NCBI RefSeq assembly: GCF_003573695.1
Contig: NC_039368.1
Span: 17,054,360-17,118,359 of the forward strand
Direction: 5' to 3'
Origin: Papaver somniferum
Taxonomy: Eukaryota; Streptophyta; Magnoliopsida; Ranunculales; Papaveraceae
DNA: 64,000 nucleotides
This document shows positions 11,156 through 22,337 of the stretch, one piece after another (within the stretch, counting starts at the first letter, position 1; each line of letters begins with the position of its first letter). Under the pieces are notes generated by a model. It worked only from the letters and a program-made list of their open reading frames with translations. It was not told the DNA's origin and did not search any database. The position numbers were made by a program, and so were the translations under genes.

Positions 11156-12683
11156 TGATGGTATTTTCAATGATGTTGTAGTAAAGAGTTCGTTGAGGCT
11201 TGTGAAGGCAATGAATTCTAGACTTAATAGAACTTAAAAATATAGAAAACTTAACTCAAAATTGATTTCAAGTGATTGGAAAATAACCAAGACACTAGAA
11301 TCCACTATTACACATGAATGATGTCAAATATTTCATAACTCTAATTATCCTTTTAATCCTTTATTTCTTAATCCACAAATAATCAAACATATGCTCAAAA
11401 ATTAATTGTATCCCCTAAGCATAGATTATCTAACCAAAGCATAACCTATCTAATTGAATCACAACTAATGAAGAAAATTATGTACACTTTTAAGAACTCT
11501 GCAAAAGCAGTGATTGAGTGAATTATAATTAAATATTAGAGAAAATGAAATAGTTACCCATTGTTCATGTGTGAATAGCTTCATCCATTGCCTTGGTTAC
11601 GAGAGAATTAGCCGCTCATCATGTTGGAAACACGCTCAAAAGTTGATTTCATTTATGCTCAAAGGGTTACAAATGATGAATAAGGGAGAATTATAATAAA
11701 AATCGGGTTTGCAACGCTTATAACTGTTGCAAAAACCGTTACAAAGAGCTCTACTGTTGTTGTTGCGTTTTTAAGTCTGCCTGTAAACTGCGACCCATAG
11801 AATGAGTTGTTGTCACTGTTCAAAAACGACTGCTGGTGTAGATCCGTTCTTCGTGTTCTTCAGTTTTGCAGCAGCAGAAATGGAAGCTCTGCAAATTTGA
11901 TTTTTCACTCTGTGGTGCTCTTTTTCTCTCCCAATCTCTCTGTCTCCCTTCTCTATGATCCCCTCACCCTATATATACTCAATAGCAGCAAAATATCACG
12001 CCATAACTCTCATAAATTTTCATTAAACTCGGTAGTGAAGAAAAATATCCTAGGAATATTTTCTTCCCTGTTTTAGCTTCTCACGTGTTTCTACAGATGC
12101 AAAATCTCCTCATTTATCTTCTTCACGGTCCAGAGTGTTGCTAGAGTCATCATACACGAGCAGAACACGCATAAATCTTCCAAAACCCGTGAACTATTCT
12201 TCTCATGCACGGGCTTCCCTGATTCCTTGTCACGGATTTTCCAGCCAAATTTGATCAAAACAAACACCCATACCATCTCTTTTATGACATATCACAACTA
12301 CCCATGAAGTTTCAGCCCTTTAGTCCACCTAGAACATCTTCAAATTTCGATCTAAACATTCTCAGAGAGCTGCCACATTTTTCCCGCCAATTTTTAAGTT
12401 TCAAATGAAGAAGATGGTGTCCCCCTAACCAGCTGTGGGGTGCGAATAGAAGCTGCCTTTTTGGGGTGTCCCTTAGTAATTGAGGTTCCCCTTAACCAAA
12501 TCTGGGCTCCGTATAGCAAGTGTCCTCCGGGGGTGTTCCGAGTGATTTTTTGAGCCGATTTTTCCAACAATATTTATTTTCTAAAAATACCTAAAAATAC
12601 ACAAAACACCATAATAAGGATGAAAACGAGTACCAACAATACGAAACATTGAGGACAAATTAGACACATAAATGCGTCTATCA
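11156..12683 (-). repeat. 3' LTR of Athila-like element A
   Basis: Matches 20323-21833 nearly throughout, with the same ends (tgatggtattttc ... gcgtctatca on the + strand). TATA-like tatatatag reads on the minus strand at 11970-11978. The 89-codon open frame inside it recurs in both LTRs and is U3/R sequence, not a gene. Confidence 0.9.
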
Positions 12684-12697
12684 AATACCCCCAAACT
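12684..12697 (-). other. Polypurine tract of Athila-like element A
   Basis: Minus-strand tttgggggtatt directly next to the 3' LTR, the same motif as before the 3' LTR of element B. Confidence 0.75.
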
Positions 12698-13730
12698 TAT
12701 TATTTGCTAGTCCTCGAGCAAAACTAATAAAAAATAAATAAGACCGAGTTAATCTCGGGAGGGTTTACCAGAGGTGTGCCCACAAAACCATTACTCCAGA
12801 CCCTAGCTATCTATGCAGAACCTTGGAAGGCACTAAAAAATCTCCTTGGTTGGCATACTTATTGATTACAGGAGGAAGTACCCTGATACGAAATTCCAAT
12901 TGATGTACACGAGTTTGCACTCAAGCATACTAAAATTCATATAAAGTGACAGAGCTCTACTCAGATAGTTTCTGGACATCATAAACCGGAGTCAACCAAT
13001 CACATGGATAAATTAAGAAGATGGATGTAGAGAAAAATGTGGATGATGTTGACTAAGGTGAACCTATCCTAATGGAATGAGATACTGGTCTGGACTAATA
13101 TCAACACACTGGCAAATACAAGGGAACCAGTGGTCGATAATCCTAACTCTAGGTCAACTCAGCTGGCATATACAAGGGTACCAGTGGTCGACTTTGTTGT
13201 ATTTATTCCGGTTGGTCTGGTGGTCTGGTCTCAGATTATTTTATTTTATTTTTCATCTCAGTCACTCTATTTCACCCTAGTAATGGTAAAAAGAAAAAAA
13301 AAAGAAGTGATCAGGATTCTTTCGATGTTTCCATCACGAGGATATGGAGAAACTACCATGTTTTCTTTCTAACACCTGAGCTCTGTGCTTTTATGAATAG
13401 ACTCTTCTAGATGTTTCCATCTAATCAGATTGGTTCCTCAATTCCTACAATCAAAATGTTCCCATCCACTTAGATCGGTTAGTGCCAACCTTAATAAACA
13501 TAAATTTCTAGGCTCTGGAGTTTATTTATTGCAACTAAAATCTAACAAAAAGTTTCTTCCCCACCCCCAAACGTAAATCTAACATTGTCCTCAATGTTTC
13601 TAATGAAAGAGCAATACCAAAAAGTAAAGTAACATGAGGAATCAGTAAAGAGAGAAGTCGGAAAGATAGTACCTGGGTGAAGAGAGAAATCAAAAACTAA
13701 TATACAACATACAATCGCCTCGATGGTCAA
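12698..13730 (-). other. Non-coding stretch between integrase and 3' LTR of element A
   Basis: No credible ORF on either strand; an env-like gene is absent. It holds short imperfect repeats of ggcatatacaaggg/ccagtggtcga near 13105-13190. Confidence 0.6.
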
Positions 13731-15044
13731 TCAAGGGTAAACAGGGTCCTCCAGAGGGACCTCCTCAACATCACCTGTTGGAAAGGGCTCTAAAAAGGGT
13801 TTCAATCTCTGACCGTTAACCTTCGAAGAACTACTACCATCCGGTGTCTCGATCTCAACAGCTCCATGAGGAAAGACAGTGCGAACAATAAAAGGACCCG
13901 TCCACCGAGAACGTAACTTCCCAGGGAAAAGATGCAAGCGGGTATCATACAGAAGAACTTTTTGACCTGGAGAAAATGACTTCCTTAAAATATTTCTATC
14001 ATGCACAAGTTTCATTTTGTTCTTATACTCCTTCGCACTATCGTAAGCATCAATACGAATCTCGTCCAACTCATTGAGCTGGAGTTTCCTATGGGCTCCT
14101 GCCTTGTCAAGAGAAAAGTTTAGCTGCTTAACAGCCCAATAAGCTCTATGTTCTAACTCGACAGGTAAATGACATGCCTTGCCATACACAAGCCGATAAG
14201 GCGACATTCCAATGGGGGTCTTAAACGCAGTACGGTAAGCCCATAAGGCATCAGTAAGCCTAGACGACCAGTCTTTCCGATTAGGATTAACTGTTTTCTC
14301 TAATATACGTTTTATCTCCCTATTGGAAACCTCAACCTGACCACTAGTCTGTGGATGATACGGGGTAGCTACCTTATGTGTAATACCATATTTCATCAAA
14401 AGCCTAAAAGGTCCATTACAAAAGTGCGACCCACCATCACTAATTATAGCTCGCGGTGTACCAAAACGTGTAAGAATATTATTTTTCAAGAAATCAATCA
14501 CAACCCTATGGTCATTGGTTTTACACGCAACCGCCTCAATCCACTTAGAGACATAGTCTACAGCGACAAGGATGTATAGGTTACCAAAAGAATTAGGAAA
14601 CGGACCCATAAAGTCAATACCCCACACATCAAAGACCTCGACAACTAAAATAGGGTTCAAGGGCATCATGTTCCTACGGGAAATGGTTCCTAATTTCTGG
14701 CAACGTTCACAAGTAACACAGTAACTGTGGGAGTCTTTAAACAACGAAGGCCAATAGAATCCACACTGCAATATCTTAGCAGCAGTCTTCTTAGCACTAA
14801 AGTGACCCCCACACGCATGATCATGACAAAAGGAAATAATACTGGACTGGTCACTCTCAGGTATACATCTCCTAATAATCTGGTCTGGACAATACTTAAA
14901 CAAATAAGGATCATCCCAAAAGAAGTGCTTAACCTCAGCTAAAAATCTAGAACGCTCTTGTTTACCCCAATGTTGGGGCATTCGACCAGTAACAAGATAG
15001 TTCACTATATTCGCATACCAAGGTAATTGGGTAACAAAGAACAA
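13731..15044 (-). pseudogene. Integrase of Athila-like element A
   Basis: A 437-codon open frame. It shows a zinc-binding H-x-H / C-x2-C region (HDHACGGH ... [11 protein letters not shown]), then the catalytic core with first Asp in WGIDFMGPF, second Asp in IISDGGSHF and Glu in [10 protein letters not shown]-terminal GPF-type block ([20 protein letters not shown]) follows, with no chromodomain. All three catalytic acids are present, so this domain alone looks intact. It is separated from RNase H by a frameshift near 15060 and has no start of its own, being part of a polyprotein. Confidence 0.85.
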
Positions 15045-15051
15045 TTGTTCA

Positions 15052-15981
15052 TCAGGAAAGTTCCCTTATAGGAAGGGAATCATTAAGGGTATCCACAACA
15101 AGTCTAGACAAGTGGTCTGCTACTACATTTTCTGCACCCTTTTTGTCTCTAATGTCCGGAGAAAACTCTTGTAACAACAGGATCCACCTAATCAATCTAG
15201 GTTTCGTATCCTTCTTAGACAAAAGATATTTCAAAGCAGCATGATCAGTATATATTACGATCTTAGAACCTAAGAGATAGGGTCTAAACTTGTCTAAGGC
15301 AAACACAATGGCTAACAGTTCCTTCTCCGTAGTGGTATAGTTCAACTGGGCATCATTCAGAGTTTTGCTAGCATAGTAAATTACATGAAGTAACTTGTTT
15401 TCTCGCTGACCTAGCACAACACCAATAGCATAATCTGAAGCATCGCACATGATTTCAAAGGGTAGGTTCCAGTTGGGTGCCTGGACTATGGGGGCGGTAG
15501 TGAGTAAAGTTTTAAGCTTCTCGAAAGCCTCTAAACAAGCATCATCAAAGACAAACTTAACATCTTTTGCAAGCAAATTGCAAAGAGGTCTAGAAATCAA
15601 GCTAAAATCCTTAATGAATCGACGATAAAAACCAGCATGCCCTAAGAATGACCTAATACCTTTTACGGTTTTTGGGACCGGTAAAGTTTTAATAAGGTCA
15701 ACTTTGGCTCTATCTACCTCTATACCCTTTGAAGATACGATATGCCCTAGAACAATTCCTGAACGAACCATGAAGTGACATTTCTCCCAATTAAGCACTA
15801 AATTCTTTTCCTTACACCTAGTCAAAACTAATGACAAATGATGCAAGCACTCATCGAAAGACGAACCAAACACTGAAAAATCATCCATAAAGACCTCTAA
15901 GAACCGTTCTACCATGTCAGAAAATATGCTCATCATACAACGCTGAAAGGTCGCAGGGGCATTACATAGGCCGAAAGGCAT
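15052..15981 (-). pseudogene. RT C-terminal half and RNase H of Athila-like element A
   Basis: A 309-codon frame with [17 protein letters not shown], the catalytic FMDDFSVFG (x-x-D-D box), thumb block [14 protein letters not shown], and an RNase H with [29 protein letters not shown] and [11 protein letters not shown]. It overlaps the upstream frame because of a frameshift near 16045. The domain makes cDNA from the element RNA and removes the RNA strand. Confidence 0.85.
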
Positions 15982-18467
15982 GCGTCTATACGCAAAGGTA
16001 CCAAAGGGACAGGTAAAAGTGGTTTTCTCTTGGTCTTCTGGGGAATAGGAACCTGATTATAACCGCAGTATCCATCTAAAAAGCAATAATGGCTACGTCC
16101 AGCTAATCTCTCTAGCATTTGGTCGATGAAGGGAAGGGGAAAGTGGTCCTTCCTAGTGACCTTGTTCAATTTTCTATAGTCAATACAGACACGCCAACTC
16201 GTGGTCATTCGGGTTGGGATTAACTCATTGTTATCATTCTGGACTACAGTAATACCGGATTTCTTGGGAACAACCTGAACGGGGCTGACCCACTTACTGT
16301 CTGAAATGGGGTAGATAATGCCTGCATCTAACAGCTTCAGAACCTCGGTTCGAACAACTTCTTTCATATTAGGGTTCAGTCGACGTTGCATCTCCCTAGA
16401 AGGTTTGGTGTCACTCTCTAAATAGATATGATGCATACAATCAATAGGACTTATACCCTTAATGTCTGCTATGGTCCACCCTAAAGCTTCCTTGTTATTC
16501 TGAAGGACAGTCACTAGCCTACTTTCCTGATCACTATCCAAGTCGGATGCTATAATCACAGGTAAAGTTTCAGAGGGGCCTAAAAACACATACTTCAGGG
16601 TATCTGGTAATGGTTTAAGGTCCAACTTGGGAGGCTTTTCCAACGAAGGAACTAGGGTAGACTCGGGAACGGGTAAAGGTTCGAACTTAGGTTTCCATCC
16701 ATTACTAGTGTCTAACAAAGGGGTTGAATCTAACAAAGCATTCACCTCATTAATCACATCATCATCATCAAAATCAATCCCAAAGTGAGCTAGGCATTTC
16801 TCTAATGGATCTTCTATCAAAGTGTTTGGTAATGACTCCTCTACTAAGGTGCCTATCATGTTCACCTCTTCTACGCTCGAGTCGTCCAGTTCCTGGGGTA
16901 GATTACTAATGTGAAACATGTTCAGCTCAATAGTCATATTACCAAAAGACAAATTCATAATACCAGTTCGACAGTTAATGATCGCATTGGATGTTGCTAA
17001 AAATGGGCGACCTAAAATCACCGGTATCTGGTTCTCTGGGTCAGGGACAGGTTGGGTATCTAGGATAACAAAATCCACTGGATAAATAAACTTGTCGACC
17101 TCAATAAGAACATCCTCGATCACACCACGAGGAATTTTAACGGACCTATCAGCTAACTGGAGTGTCATCTGGGTAGGTTTTATCTCACCAAGTCCTAGCT
17201 TAAGGTACACATGGTATGGAAGTAAATTCACACTGGCTCCTAAGTCAAGCAAAGCTTTTTCAACACGGTGTTTACCTACTGTGCAAGAAATGGTAGGGGA
17301 CCCTGGGTCTTTATACTTAGGAGTAGTGGTATTCTGAATAATGGAACTCACGTGACTAGCTAGGAAGGCTTTCTTTTGGACACTAAGCTTACGCTTTCGT
17401 GTACACAAGTCTTTAAGAAACTTGGGATAAGCCGGAATCTGCTTAATCGCATCCAACAATGATAGGTTGATAGTAACCTGCTTAAAAACCTCTAATATAT
17501 CATTAAAGTTGGACTCCCTCTTAGTCGGAACTAGCAGATGGGGAAATGGGGCTCTGGGAACAAAGACGGGCTCAACAGGACCCTCATTGGTCTCTTTGGA
17601 GACTCTATCAGTCTTCTCATTCTCTGGCTCAGAAGGGTGAACTACAGCATGTTCACTATTAGGCATGGAAACCTTGTTGTCTATCTCTCTACCACTCCTA
17701 AGGGTTTTAATAGCATTTACATGATCGGATGGTCTTTCACCTATTTCATTAATTCCTCTAGGGTTTGGTTGAGTTTGACTAGGAAACTTGCCTCTTTCTC
17801 TTAAAGACTCATTTATATGACTAACCTGGGCTTTCAACTCGGAAATATCCTGAGAGTTAGCCTGACCTATTCTCTTATTTTCTTCTAAACCTTGAGCAAC
17901 AGATTGCAGAAACTGCATAGTGTTACGAGTTAACAAAGCAAGAGACTCTTCTAAACTCATAATATTCTTATCCGAAGGGTTCTGAAACTGTGCCGGGGCT
18001 GAAGGATTCTTAGGATAGCCAAAACCTGGGGGAGCTTGAGAGTTACTAGACTGACCTTGATTCTGGCCTTTAGACCAAGAAAGGTTGGGATGGTTTCTCC
18101 AGCCAGGGTTATAGGTTTCTGAATAAGGGTCAAACTTCTGACGGTTATCGAATCTAGTGTTGTTATAAAGAGCATTGGCTTGCTCTTCAACAGTATGGTC
18201 TTCCCAAAAAGGCTCTATTCTACCACTAGTACCACTAGAATGACCTAATTCCAACGCTTCTAACCTTTTGGCTATGGCTGCTATTTTAACATCTGACTCA
18301 TAGAATCCTTCTACCCTATTGACATTTCCTCTACTTAGAAGAATTGTTTTGTGGGGTTCCCTATTATTTTCCCATTTTTGGGTCTTATTGGCGATTTCAT
18401 TCAAAAATTTCATCGCCTCATCAACAGTTTTATTCTCAAACCCACCCGTGCATAAGGACTCAACCAT
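15933..18467 (-). pseudogene. Gag C-terminal part, protease and RT N-terminal half of element A
   Basis: An 844-codon frame. Residues about 1-330 are late Gag with a Gln/Asn/Pro-rich stretch around YNPGWRNHPNLSWSKG. The protease follows, with DLGASVNLLPY (the Athila form of the active site) and ILGRPFLATSNAIINC. RT palm begins with DSKWVSPVQVVPKKSG and CIDYRKLNKVTRKDHFPLPF. The last ~30 residues are out of frame after the break near 16045. The CCHC knuckle found in element B at the same place is missing here. Confidence 0.85.
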
Positions 18468-18503
18468 GGTTGTTGTTGAATAATCTAAACCCTCGTAGAG
18501 GAT

Positions 18504-19187
18504 CTAAACTAACCTAACCTTCTCTAAACCATGATGAGGACATTGAGATATTAAGTCATTGAACCTTTCTAAATACCTATATAAAGATTCTCCCTCTTGT
18601 TGAGCAAAAGTAATAATTTGTGTCCTAATAGACGATGTTTTGTGCCTTGGGAAAAACTTATGTATAAAGGCAGATGTAAGTTGTTCACAGGTTTCAATTG
18701 ACTCAGAATACAAACTACACAGCCAAGATTTGGCTTTATCTTTTAAGGAAAAGGGGAATAACCTAAGTTTCAGTGCATCATCACTAAGGTTTTTAATTTT
18801 CAGAGTACTACATACTTCCTCAAATTCCCTAACATGAAAATAGGGGTTCTCATTATCTTTTCCTAAAAAGGTTGGGAGCATCTGTAAAGTCCCAGGTTTG
18901 ATTTCATAATTTGCCTCGGTTTCAGCTAACTTGATACAAGACGGACGAGAGGTCCTAGTTGGGTTCAATAAAGCTTTTAAAGTTGCCATTTCTGGCACTA
19001 CCAAAGGACTAGGAGTACTTTCTTCACAAAGAAGCAGATTCTCAAAACTGAAGTTTCCAAAAACGGGGCTCTCTAAAGAAGAGTCTTCGAGCTCCCCGCC
19101 TTCACAAGAAAAACTATTAGGTTTTTCACTAATCAGACGGCCTAGAGTGTTTCTTTTCCAAGCCCGTTCTCTAATGACCTTGGGCAT
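18504..19187 (-). pseudogene. Gag N-terminal part of Athila-like element A
   Basis: ATG at 19187 opens 227 codons of retrotransposon Gag with LRLFPFSLKDKAKSWL, FIHKFFPRHKTSSIR and ESLYRYLERFNDLISQCPHHG, the usual plant gypsy Gag blocks. It ends at a single TAG (18504-18506). The same frame continues beyond it with recognisable Gag into the 844-codon frame, so one nonsense change splits the gene. Confidence 0.85.
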
Positions 19188-20299
19188 ACACTAGAAAAAC
19201 AAAACTAAAACGAAAATCCCTAAAAGGGAAGGGAAGTTATATGCAAACACAAACAAGGCTGACTCAACCACAACAAACCTACTGAATACTAGCAAACAAA
19301 AAGCATGATGGCTCCACTTAGATTATTTCTAGACCAGCTTCTAATCCTTCGAAAGGGAATTCATTACAATTTAAGCAAACCCCTCTAGAATCAATCTGAG
19401 TCAAAGTAAGTTGAATTGAGGCGAGGGAAGCTCAGTGGAGCTTTGATACCCAAGGCCTCACCGCTATCACAAGGCGGCGCAGTCACGCATTCAACTCACA
19501 GAAACCATCATGAACTTCGAAGTATGCTAAAAGAGTAACCAATATTTTTCGAACGACTTTCCTACTAAGCTCGTTATCCTATAGGTCTTGTTCTATTCCA
19601 AATTTTAAAGCATAGGTTCGCGTTTGGTTTCGTTTTCCTAAGGAGGGCAAGAAGAGAACGGTGATGAAATCCGAACCCTTATCTTGTATGGCCAGTCCTT
19701 GATCTTTACTAGGAATTTAAAACAGCCATTTTCAGTTCCTCAGCATATATGAAAACGAAGGAATACAGTAACTCGCTGACAGGAGATTCACGAGTGTTTC
19801 GACAAACTTACCTCCCGTTCCAGACGGGGGATGAACTATTGTCGTCGACTCGGGCCACAACTCCTATGTTGTGTACGAACCCGAGGGGCCGAGGTGATAT
19901 CGTAATCACCGTCCTTCTCTGCAAACAGTTTAATATTTAATCTACACTTCCGTAGGTCCAAAAAAATGGATAAGGGGCAAAAAATGAAAGGTCCAAAAAA
20001 TAAAGTGCAAAAAGAAAAAGAAAAATACAAAATAAAAAGAATTCCTAATACAATCTAATAAAATAACACTCTCTTTTTTTTCTCTCTTTTTCTATAAAAT
20101 AAAAAAAATTCTTCTTCTTTAGCTCCTTTCGCTTTGCCTTTTACTTCAAGTCTTTAAATATTCTCCAAAAGCTTTGGCAAAAATTTCTTTCGCTCCAAAT
20201 TCCCAAAATCTGAAAGGAAAAGACAAAAACCCAATAACGTAAAGAAGAACAAAAAAAACTAAAAAAAACTAAATCTAAAAACTCTATCCTAAAGACAAG
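19188..20299 (-). other. Leader of Athila-like element A between primer site and gag
   Basis: No gene seen on either strand; A/T-rich tracts near 20040-20280. This is the usual place of the packaging leader. Confidence 0.55.
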
Positions 20300-20317
20300 C
20301 CCGCGTCGGCGGCGCCA
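20300..20317 (-). other. Primer binding site of element A (tRNA-Asp type, degenerate)
   Basis: The minus strand begins tggcgccg and then departs from the tRNA-Asp complement. It starts five bases from the LTR end. Element B has a near-perfect version. Confidence 0.6.
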
Positions 20318-20322
20318 AAAAT

Positions 20323-21833
20323 TGATGGTATTTTCAATGATGTTGTAGTAAAGAGTTCGTTGAGGCTTGTGAAGGCAATGAATTCTAGACTTAATAGAAC
20401 TTAAAAATATAGAAAACTGAACTCAAAATTTATTTCAAGTGATTGGAAAATAACCAAGACACTAGAATCCACTATTACACATGAATGATGTCAAATATTT
20501 CATAACTCTAATTATCCTTTTAATCCTTTATTTCTTAATCCACAAATAATCAAACATATTCTCAAAAATTAATTGTATCCCCTAAGCATAGATTATCTAA
20601 CCAAAGCATAACCTATCTAATTGAATCACAACTAATGAAGAAAACTATGTACACTTTTAAGAACTCTGCAAAAGCAGTGATTGAGTGAATTATAATTAAA
20701 TATTAGAGAAAATGAAATAGTTACCCATTGTTCATGTGTGAGTAGATTCATCCATTTCCTTGGTTACGAGAGAATTAGCCGCTCATCATGTTGGAAACAC
20801 GCTCAAAAGTTGATTTCATTTATGCTCAAAGGGTTACAAATGATGAATAAGGGAGAATTATTATAAAAACCGGGTTTGCAACGCTTATAACTGTTGCAAA
20901 AACCGTTACAAAGAGCCCTACTGTTGTTGTTGCGTTTTTAAGTCTGCCTGTAAACTGCGACCCATAGAATGAGTTGTTGTCACTGTTCAAAAACGACTGC
21001 TGGTGCAGATCCGTTCTTCGTGTTCTTCAGTTTTGCAGCAGCAGAAATGGCAGCTCTGCAAATTTGATTTTTCGCTCTGTGGTGCTCTTTTTCTCTCCCA
21101 ATCTCTCCGTCTCCCTTCTCTATGATCCCCTCACCCTATATATACTCAACAGCAGCAAAATATCACGCCATAACTCTCACAAATTTTCATTAAACTCGGC
21201 AGTGAAGAAAAATATTCTAGGAATATTTTCTTCCCTGTTTTAGCTTCTCACGTGTTTCTACAGCTGCAAAATCTCCTCATTTATCTTCTTCACGGTCCAG
21301 AGTGTTGCTAGAGTCATCATACACGAGCAGAACACGCATAAATCTTCCAAAACCCGTGAACTATGCTTCTCATGCACGGGCTGTCCTGATTCCTTGTCAC
21401 GGATTTTCCAGCCAAATTTGATCGAAACAAACACCCATACCAGCTCTTTTATGACATATCACAACTACCCATGAAGTTTCATCCCTTTAGTCCACCTAGA
21501 ACATCTTCAAATTTCGATCTAAACATTCTCAGAGAGATGCCACATTTTTCCCGCCAATTTTTAAGTTTCAAATGAAGAAGATGGTGTCCCCCTAACCAGC
21601 TGTGGGGTGCAAATAGCAGCTGCCTTTTTTGGGGTGCCCCTTAACCAAATCTGGGCTCCGTATAGCAAGTGTCCTCCGGGGGGTGTTCCGAGTGATTTTT
21701 CGAGCCGATTTTTCCAACAATATTTATTTTCCAAAAATACCTAAAAATACACGAAACACCATAATAAGGACGAAAACGAGTACCAAAAATACGAAACATT
21801 GAGGACAAATTAGACACATAAATGCGTCTATCA
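20323..21833 (-). repeat. 5' LTR of Athila-like element A
   Basis: Partner of 11156-12683. Minus-strand TATA-like tatatatag at 21136-21144. The right end tctatca is followed by TSD actag. Confidence 0.9.
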
Positions 21834-22244
21834 ACTAGGTCCTGGGGTTATTCTGCATTTGTGGTTTCCTCATTAACAAAACTTCTGGTGTATGTGTTAT
21901 TTCTTTTCCGTATTATATTTGTTTATATAATAGAAATAATACAGGTTGTGCATTAGATCAATCAATTGGATAGTCCGACCTAACGGTTGTTGATTGATAT
22001 TGATTGATCCTTGGTCATTGGTCTTTGGTACCGTCCAAATTCATCTCTCTTTGATAAAGACTCGCAGATTTCTATTTGCTTGAGTAAATATCAAATTGAG
22101 AGATTGAGATATTAACTCCTTGAGATACTTTTACCTAGATTGAGTCTGACTGTCTAGTTGATTCTCTAGAAAGTGTTTCGGAGTTGGTCCATACAGATTG
22201 CTAAGCAAAATATTTGGTGGTGTTTTTAGACCCCTACTTTTTCA

Positions 22245-22249
22245 AATCG
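22245..22249. repeat. Right target-site duplication (aatcg) of second-family solo LTR
   Basis: Pairs with aatcg at 9156-9160. Confidence 0.8.
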
Positions 22250-22324
22250 GGAACCAAGCGGAGTGTGATGAATTCTTGTAATTTTTTTATCCATATGATG
22301 TAAGAGTTTTGTCACTAAAATTGA

Positions 22325-22337
22325 CAAAGGGGGAGAT
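22325..22337 (+). other. Polypurine tract of SIRE-like element
   Basis: acaaagggggaga just before the 3' LTR, preceded by tttgtcactaaaattg, the arrangement typical of SIRE-type copia elements. Confidence 0.8.

Larger units (their letters stand above)
11156..21833 (-). mobile_element. Athila-like Ty3/gypsy retrotransposon A (minus strand, complete with LTRs)
   Basis: Paired 1.5-kb LTRs, primer site on the right, polypurine tract on the left, and gag-protease-RT-RNase H-integrase read leftwards at 19187-13731. There is no chromodomain after integrase and no env-like ORF in the 1 kb before the 3' LTR. The LTRs differ by scattered substitutions and one indel of about 20-30 bp, so it is older than Athila-like element B. 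One stop and two frameshifts break the polyprotein. Confidence 0.9.
9161..22244 (+). mobile_element. Solo LTR of a second SIRE-like family, split by Athila-like element A
   Basis: The LTR runs tgttagagcactgctcgg ... ctactttttca. It consists of 9161-11155 and 21839-22244 (about 2.4 kb net), interrupted by Athila-like element A. TSD aatcg is present at 9156-9160 and 22245-22249. No internal domain or second LTR copy is attached, so it is a solo LTR left by recombination. A related solo LTR lies at 48821-51175, so the two define one family. Confidence 0.85.

Noticed and set aside
11807..12076. 89-codon ORF repeated at 20974-21243
   Set aside because: Part of the Athila A LTRs; conserved because the LTRs are copies, on the strand opposite to element transcription.
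12684..13730. Env-like gene of Athila between integrase and 3' LTR
   Set aside because: Searched on both strands for element A (and 35851-37146 for B); only short random ORFs.
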